DNA of 64,000 nt from assembly GCA_963513935.1 (NCBI GenBank), contig OY740776.1, positions 10,694,724 through 10,758,723 of the forward strand, given 5' to 3'. Every line of letters begins with the position of its first letter. The first letter of the stretch is position 1. Source of the DNA: Aphrophora alni. Taxonomy: Eukaryota; Arthropoda; Insecta; Hemiptera; Aphrophoridae. Position numbers and translations under genes: made by a program. Positions 59,001-64,000 of this stretch are shown here, one piece after another. Under the pieces are notes generated by a model. That model was not told where the DNA came from. It saw nothing but the letters and a program-made list of their open reading frames with translations, and did no database searches.

Positions 59001-60907
59001 AAAACTTAAATGCAGAAAATATAAATGAACATAACCTCAAAACTGGAACAAAATATATACACAATTTAAATGATTTGACTATTAATGAGGTATTACCACA
59101 AATATATGATAGATTATCAAATCAGGAAAGAAATCAATTTTTAGACATAGTTAAACATTTAATTTTGAAAAAGGAGATTTCAAACAAAACTGGAGAAACA
59201 ACTCATTTAAAAGAAAAAATGGGGCTTGGAGACATAAATTCTACACTTCAGTTAAGAAGAAATGAAATACAAAATAATTCACTACCAAAATATTTAGCGA
59301 ATAGATCAAAATTTAGTGTTCAGCAAAATAAAAACAAATTATCAAACACTTTTAAAGATGTGATATTTGATGAGGAAAGAAAAAATACAAATGAAGAAGG
59401 TTACAAAATATTTTTTAACAATGTAGAAAACCAAAAAAATAGTAGCCAGTTATTGAACAAAATGATGTCAGAAAGGATCAATAACAGAGATTTTAAAATG
59501 TTGAATACACCGTATAAAAAAATTGGTATTGACAATACAACAATAAAAGAGAGTATGATAAATCCACAAAATAAACTTTACGGGGATGATTATCATAACT
59601 GTAAATATATAAAAAGCAATGATAGCCAATTATCAAACCAAAAATATAAACAGTTTTTGCATGAAAGTTTAATGAAATTAAACACAAACAGCGTAAAAAA
59701 GAATGAATTATATATTGATACAGACGTAGAACAGAATAAAAGTGTTGTTTTTGATCATTTAGGGACATATAAACGTGTAAAACCTAATGAAAATCATTGC
59801 TTGAGCTCTTTTGGTTTGGGAAATAATAGCAAAATGATTAAAATTAGAGAGAAAACTAATAATGAAGGTAACACAGTGATTCAACCAAAACTGAAATCAA
59901 AAGAAGAAATAAATAACAAACAACAAATAAATTATAATACTATTTATGGTTCACTTTCAGAAATTACTGACAATCAATTCCTTCAGTCCACTTTTAATGA
60001 TTCTACCACAGATGATAAAAATATTTTAAATAGAGAAGTAAAAGAAAAACTATTACCAATAATGAAAGAACTAAATGGAACATTAAGAATTATTAGTTAT
60101 AATCTAAAACAGTCTTTTTCTAACACAAATATAAGCATACATAGTAAAGATTCATTACTTAAATATAAACTTTCTGGTGAAAATTTATCAAATTTACTTA
60201 AAACAAATAATCTATCAGAAAAATCTTTTATTGATAGTTTGGATGAATCTTTACATCTAGATGAAATAAACAATAATCATGAACAAAAAACAGATTATGA
60301 ACATAATAAAATACTGACTTTTAAAACTGAAGCCAGTAACAATTCTCTTCAGAAATGTAAAGAAGAACAAAATTTGAAGACATGTTTGTCAAAAATAACT
60401 GAACAAATAAATGATACAAACAAAGATATATGTGAATGTCTTGTGAATGAATATGGGAAAAAAAACAATGAATTAAAAAATGAAAACGGTACTAAAATAA
60501 ATACTACTTATAAAATAGACATGAAACAGTTTAATTTACAAACAGATGTTTCAAAAGAATCATCAATGTACAAAGTTGTTGTTAGTAATTCTATAACATT
60601 GATAATTGACAACAACTTCACGATTAATGAGACGAAATGTTCTACATCCTTGAGCTCGGTTTCAGAGTTAAATACCAAAGAAGAAAGTTGCATAAACTAC
60701 TCATCACAATCAGAATTCTTAAGATCAATTTCTCAAACATCGACTATAAAACCAAAAGAAATTCTTCAAAATGATTGTATGCTGCTGGAGAATCATGAAA
60801 ATGGTTTGATGTTGTACGAAAAGAAAAGAAAAATATCTAAATTGAAGATGTTTTTCACCAGAATTTTACCAAGTTGTTTTAAAGTTAATGAGAGTATTAA
60901 TGTTTAA
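56039..60907 (+). CDS. Intronless 1622-aa protein with ~20 YD(E/K)FG repeats, unknown family
   Basis: This is the longest open frame in the window (1622 codons, no frameshift). The ATG at 56039 has a fair context (AAAATATGG) with an in-frame TAA six bases upstream. The product is hydrophilic, rich in Lys, Asn, Ser, Asp and Glu, with no signal peptide or membrane segment. Residues about 298-325 (K-E-V-V-K-R-I-G-E-L-E-N-Q-V) could form a short coiled coil. Residues about 344-750 consist of roughly 20 modules of 19-22 residues, consensus (P/S)-S-G-Q-S-P-A-Y-D-E-F-G-R-L-L-P. The C-terminal 870 residues are Asn/Lys-rich and non-repetitive, with a more ordered-looking patch near residues 960-1050. 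I recognise no family. It could be a host structural or scaffold protein, perhaps tissue-specific, or a domesticated element gene; neither is shown. A donor-like GGTAAGT lies about 45 nt before the ATG. Confidence 0.7.
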   Translation: MAPPYSSKLFHLNNKSNSIPENDLMQILFFRSKRRGHNHSHVVNYIDRTLYSSDLSTPHILTYEDLANLYINQNYLSKSGSRKSIIDCKPVTGVLDLKHDNNSVTYSLPQEVMKQVYTMEGIYKDPHSKKNAKNNPKDNKFDLESRERPHIEKDNESYSVKASMLCSKPNRSSNKDKEIPVKKNGIPSVILKRKGSPAREYKLDQMECALKNIKCPMVIKFHSPVSFDTLEKHQLKDFREKGDSQSKRKYKETQDQDKIIKKEKDKSRTPTDENTPSKLDKKKKSEPDPSPEKNYKMMKEVVKRIGELENQVKDCMDEMKKNPSFPSKHLTKGKDGKLSKQHAGHSPITKEFEQLSTQKPTTDKSTPLLTSGQSPTYDKFGRLLPQSSDPSGHAPAYDEFGQLLPQKTHSSDQSPVYDEFGRLIPESSRHPSGQSPAYDKFGKLIPQKTHSSDQSPVYDEFGRLIPESSRHPSGQSPAYDKFGKLIPQKPHPSGHSPVYDEFGRLIPESSRHPSGQSPAYDKFGKLIPQKTHSSDQSPVYDEFGRLLPESSRHPSGQAPAYDEFGRLLPQKTHPSDQSPVYDEFGRLLPESSRHPSGQSPAYDKFGKLIPQKPHPSGESPTNDKFGQLLSKSSQTSGPSGQSPAYDEFGRPLPKRSHPSGQSPTNDKFGQLLSKASQTSGPSGQSPAYDEFGRPLPKRSHPSGQGPAYDEYGRPLPKRSHPSDEGPAYDEFGRPIPKTSDPSGVSPAYGKQKEKIDKGTSLESLLSSEEIPSNEKKKSKSDEDKYLQPIAEPLDSLSGKNEEGPVKKTKSKVPEQDMDSQNFSAFIIDISLSLDGEEESDDNMKHGTLDMRLNPDEERNNPTNHTYNDENKKNPVNENRDETENMDDHRTNQKRRLSYDNTEPNTQRHSWNTNYNKAVYVATDMNPQSPFLKSNHRSDDKIKEPFLHKESKKKKFYPTAKTLAAMKTKPEREDYLECNRIFMVNYLTQNLNAENINEHNLKTGTKYIHNLNDLTINEVLPQIYDRLSNQERNQFLDIVKHLILKKEISNKTGETTHLKEKMGLGDINSTLQLRRNEIQNNSLPKYLANRSKFSVQQNKNKLSNTFKDVIFDEERKNTNEEGYKIFFNNVENQKNSSQLLNKMMSERINNRDFKMLNTPYKKIGIDNTTIKESMINPQNKLYGDDYHNCKYIKSNDSQLSNQKYKQFLHESLMKLNTNSVKKNELYIDTDVEQNKSVVFDHLGTYKRVKPNENHCLSSFGLGNNSKMIKIREKTNNEGNTVIQPKLKSKEEINNKQQINYNTIYGSLSEITDNQFLQSTFNDSTTDDKNILNREVKEKLLPIMKELNGTLRIISYNLKQSFSNTNISIHSKDSLLKYKLSGENLSNLLKTNNLSEKSFIDSLDESLHLDEINNNHEQKTDYEHNKILTFKTEASNNSLQKCKEEQNLKTCLSKITEQINDTNKDICECLVNEYGKKNNELKNENGTKINTTYKIDMKQFNLQTDVSKESSMYKVVVSNSITLIIDNNFTINETKCSTSLSSVSELNTKEESCINYSSQSEFLRSISQTSTIKPKEILQNDCMLLENHENGLMLYEKKRKISKLKMFFTRILPSCFKVNESINV
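57068..58287 (+). repeat. In-frame coding repeat array (YDEFG modules, 123 bp dimer)
   Basis: Modules of about 60 bp are repeated in frame inside the 1622-codon ORF. In the middle, two module types alternate: S-P-V-Y-D-E-F-G-R followed by a Glu-Ser-Ser-Arg linker, and S-P-A-Y-D-K-F-G-K followed by a Gln-Lys-Thr linker. This gives a 123 bp higher-order unit, for example 57300 to 57423. Later modules change to S-P-T-N-D-K-F-G and G-P-A-Y-D-E-Y/F-G-R-P. All length changes keep the frame. Confidence 0.9.
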
Positions 60908-60974
60908 ATATACATTGTATTGTTTACCAACTTTTTCAATTAATCAATGTCCATTTTTACTAGCTTCTTTGTTG

Positions 60975-60980
60975 AATAAA
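60975..60980 (+). promoter_or_regulatory. Candidate polyadenylation signal of the repeat-protein gene
   Basis: This AATAAA lies 68 nt after the stop codon of the 1622-codon ORF, a normal distance for a short 3'UTR. Confidence 0.45.
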
Positions 60981-61470
60981 CGTTTAAGTAATATAATATT
61001 TGAAAATAATTAGTTTCTTAAACTCTATCTACAACAAGCTTTACCCATGGTTTTGCCTGCATTGATATCAGAGTATGAGTGCATATCCATAATTTGCTTT
61101 CAGCTCCACCTTCATGGAATACACAATTTCCATTATTTATTTGTGTGAATCTCATGATAATGTATTATAGTCTCGATTTTAACTTTTCTAGCTATATTGA
61201 AAAGTAAAGGAAATTTGAGTGAATTGAATAAACTCACTTTCCTATCAGGTCTCTTTTGACCAAAACTTGTTCTCTTCCGATCCTGACACTATTAGAGTAT
61301 TCGAGGACTAGAGGTATCTATTTTTGTACTCTTTCCTTCTTCTTTTTTTTAAGACTATGATAATGTAGAGGTTTTTTTCATTTAAAGAAAAAGTTTGTTT
61401 ACCCTTTATAAATTACAATTAATAGGGTGGACAAGATTAAATGAGAAGACATAATAGAAAATAGTTATTT
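60981..61470. other. Downstream region with a dispersed-repeat fragment
   Basis: 61235-61365 matches the repeat family at 15 kb and 23 kb (CTTTCCTATCAGGTCT, ACTATTAGAGTATTCGAGG). Nothing else is recognised. Confidence 0.5.
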
Positions 61471-62046
61471 GTGCAACTAGTGAGCAAAGTGGCACTTTTT
61501 TAAACGAGAGAAAAATGTTGACGTACGAGGCTTGCCGAGTGCGTCAACTTTATAGAGTTTAAAAAAGACACTTTGCTCACAAATTGCACATTATACTTTG
61601 TCTACAGTTGTCCATATTTTAAAACTATCAACACTGAGTAGAAGTTCTCACGTCAAAACTGAGGTTATTTATGAATATTACAAATAACTTAGGTGTATTG
61701 TTGAGGAAACGGGATTGCCAACTTCAAAACTCGGCAAACGAAATATACTCTCCATGTACATACACTGTCAATCATCTTCATGAATAATTACTTCCTTTTT
61801 CAACTTTAAAACGTTGTTTTGTTGTTTATTTATGTTATTTTAGATGTAAGAATTAATCTAACCTTCATATGGAACATTTCCTGTATATTATAAATCAATT
61901 CAAATAAACTTAACCTAAATTTCGTTTTGTTCGGTTGCCATCCGGAGTGAGCAAAGTAGTGGGCAAAGTGAAACTGTTGAGAAATCAGCTGTTTTGCAAA
62001 CTAATTTAAATGAACAAAATGCCACTTTGTCAACAACTGTAGACAA
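61471..62046 (-). mobile_element. Composite MITE, copy 2 (inverted)
   Basis: Here the palindromic block is 61471-61589 and the TIR part 61598-62046, with the same 12 bp TIRs and the same 8 bp spacing as copy 1. The TIR part is about 60 bp shorter than in copy 1. Confidence 0.85.
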
Positions 62047-62646
62047 TAATATATTATCCCAGACCATCTTTGTAAAAATTATTTCAACTTTTATCTTTGG
62101 CCACTAGCATGTACAGATTCCTGGGAACATACCATGTATCAATATGAGAAGCATGGATTCCGCTCACCACTTGGTTTGACATCTCACACCACACAAACTA
62201 AAATACTACGCCTTTCAAATTAAAACTACTTATATCTTTGAAACCTCAAAAGATTTTAATATTTCTAAATGTTTCAACTTTGTTCCGTCTTTGATTAAAT
62301 GTATTTTATTTGCTAAAATATAAAAAATATACAGAACATAGATTTTCTCTTTATCGGCAAAAAAAATGATGATATACATAGCTATTTTTTTTTTTAAACT
62401 ACCAAATTAACGTTTTGGTGATGCTTTTTTAAAATTTTCTAGGAGAAGTAAAAAATCATAACACTTACTTTGGTTGATTTTTATTTAATTTAGGGGCGAG
62501 TGAGAGAGCTTGTGCACCATAGCTAAAAACAAATTTGTTGAAAACAACTTCAAAGGTAGAAAAAATTAACAATAATTATGTAGAACAATTTTAATTATTA
62601 CTACTTTCCAGTAGTAAGATCCCAGTTCTGTTTAAATTAAGATGTA

Positions 62647-63429
62647 CAGTAGAACCTCATTAATCCGGACTAATTTGGGCTCTAGGTTGTCGGAATTAAT
62701 GAAAATCCGGATTAAACAAAATAACCTATGAAAGTACATATTAAAACTCTCTGTTCAGTGAAAAGAAAATGTATTTTAAATTTAAGAAATACAAAGTTTA
62801 TTTAGTATAAAACATATAATGCAATACAGTATTACAAAATACAGAATAACTAGTGCAGTACAGAATTGGAACATGGAATTCAAGGCACACTTTCATTTTC
62901 CACACTCGACACGCTTACTGGTTTGAAAAAACTGGTGATACTTTGTTGTCTTCCTTTGACATTAATTTCTTTAATAATTCATTCATGCATATGCTTCAAA
63001 TATTCGTAATACGCAGATATGTTTTCATCGTTGTTATCTTCAACATAATTAATGACATTGTTTAGATGGTCTTTAATTTCACTAAGTTTTGGCTTAGGGT
63101 TAATAATATCATCCGCTTCATCCTGGTCAAATGTATCCGTTTCAGAGCATTTTACAGCGATCATACTTTCAACGATGTCTTCTTATGTTGAAATGTGATA
63201 ACCTGAGTCATCTTTATCTCCTTCTAGCTACAACTCAATGTCTTCCAGTGTTACTGAATTTTCACCACCATAGTGAAGAATGTTGTGAAAATCCTCCGTT
63301 TCCAATCCAGCCGTATAAATTTTTGTTATTGATTTTAGAATTAACTTGAATTAAAAATGTTTATGATGGTAGATGGGGAAAAAATGGCTGTCCGAATTAA
63401 GCGAAGTACAGATTAATGGGGTTCTACTG
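62647..63429 (-). mobile_element. Tigger/pogo-type element, internally deleted
   Basis: CAGTAGAACCTCATTAATCC and the inverse GGTTCTACTG are flanked by TA. These TIRs are typical of the pogo/Tigger group. A 61-codon minus-strand frame (62979-63164; acidic D-E-A-D-D-I, then N-V-I-N-Y-V-E) fits the C-terminal end of a Tigger transposase. The catalytic part is missing. Confidence 0.75.
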
Positions 63430-63807
63430 TATGTTAAGTTTTATGTGTTTATATGACAAATTTCAACAAAGTAGTAGTAACAATATGAAATGTTGTGTTT
63501 ATAGTGTCTACTTATATAGGATAGGACCTACATGAATCTATAACAGCTTGTGCTGTTTATCTTGGTACATGAGACCAGTTTATCTTCAGGCTATTATATG
63601 CGGCAATCTGAGAACTTTACAGACAGCAGTAACAGAATATGAGAAATACAAATTGAAAAAAAGAGATAAAGATAAGTAATTTCAGAAATCAAGAACGTGA
63701 ACAAGTATTTCTAAGAGTATCTGGGAGGTCATATTAAATGATGGAAAGTGTGGTGCGAAAATAATAAATATTTAGAAAAAGAAATGGAAATGCTATCTAA
63801 TTAAGTA

Positions 63808-64000
63808 CAGTAGAACCCCTCTAATCCGCCCTTGGGTGGTCCGTTACTCCGGTTAATCCGACCGTGCACGAGCTCGCGATTTTGTGCCAACTTGCCGATG
63901 ACTCACGGCCCGTCTGGTGCCATCTTTCCGGTTTGTTATCGCTTTCCCACTTCAGTGCTGTGTCATCTCTCGTGTTGTTTCTATTGATTTGCTATAGTAC
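63808..64000 (+). mobile_element. Tigger/pogo-type element, 5' end, cut by the window edge
   Basis: TA then CAGTAGAACCCCTCTAATCC begins a second, GC-richer member with an internal GGTTAATCCGACCGTG. It runs past the end of the window. Confidence 0.65.

Overview
The window looks like nuclear DNA from an insect. It is AT-rich, spliced genes have long introns, and (CCTAA)n/(TTAGG)n blocks matching the arthropod telomere unit are scattered through it. The mobile-element load is heavy: mariner/IS630, hAT, Tigger/pogo, Penelope-like, LINE and Ty3/Gypsy-type elements. A hemipteran is plausible from the sugar-transporter type and repeat style, but this is inference. No bacterial-type genes, CRISPR arrays, rRNA or intact tRNA genes were seen.

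Two host gene models can be supported. The first is a plus-strand MFS/SLC2 sugar transporter of the insect Tret1-like type. Its four recognised exons (8039-8174, 31707-31915, 35143-35412, 45692-46522) join in phase to 481 residues covering TM1 to TM12; only the short N-terminal exon is missing. Its three introns (23.5, 3.2 and 10.3 kb) hold most of the repeats. The second is an intronless 1622-codon ORF at 56039-60907. It encodes a hydrophilic, probably disordered protein of unknown family with about 20 copies of an S-P-x-Y-D-E/K-F-G module.

Layout. 1-8 kb: a ~290 bp tandem repeat, several foldback elements, a composite MITE and a LINE 3' end. 8-31.7 kb (intron 1): a 24 bp minisatellite, foldback elements, an IS630/mariner relic, tRNA-derived SINEs, expanded microsatellites, a Penelope fragment, and a DDE transposase interrupted by a GC-rich MITE. 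31.9-35.1 kb (intron 2): diverged tandem repeats and an 890 bp near-perfect palindrome. 35.4-45.7 kb (intron 3): a complete 8.5 kb LTR retrotransposon in antisense, with 2.37 kb LTRs and a GGGT target duplication, encoding Gag and protease only. It is followed by a Penelope RT/GIY-YIG fragment and a striking array of three decoy copies of the exon-4 splice acceptor separated by telomere-like repeats. 46.5-56 kb: microsatellites, a LINE fragment, a 75/80 bp telomere-like satellite, a hAT MITE and a broken mariner transposase. 61-64 kb: the second copy of the composite MITE and two Tigger/pogo elements.

The most unusual points are the decoy acceptor array at 45.34-45.69 kb, the pol-less LTR element with an A AAA AAC slip site directly before the gag stop, and the YDEFG-repeat protein. 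No self-contained defence or metabolic system was found.
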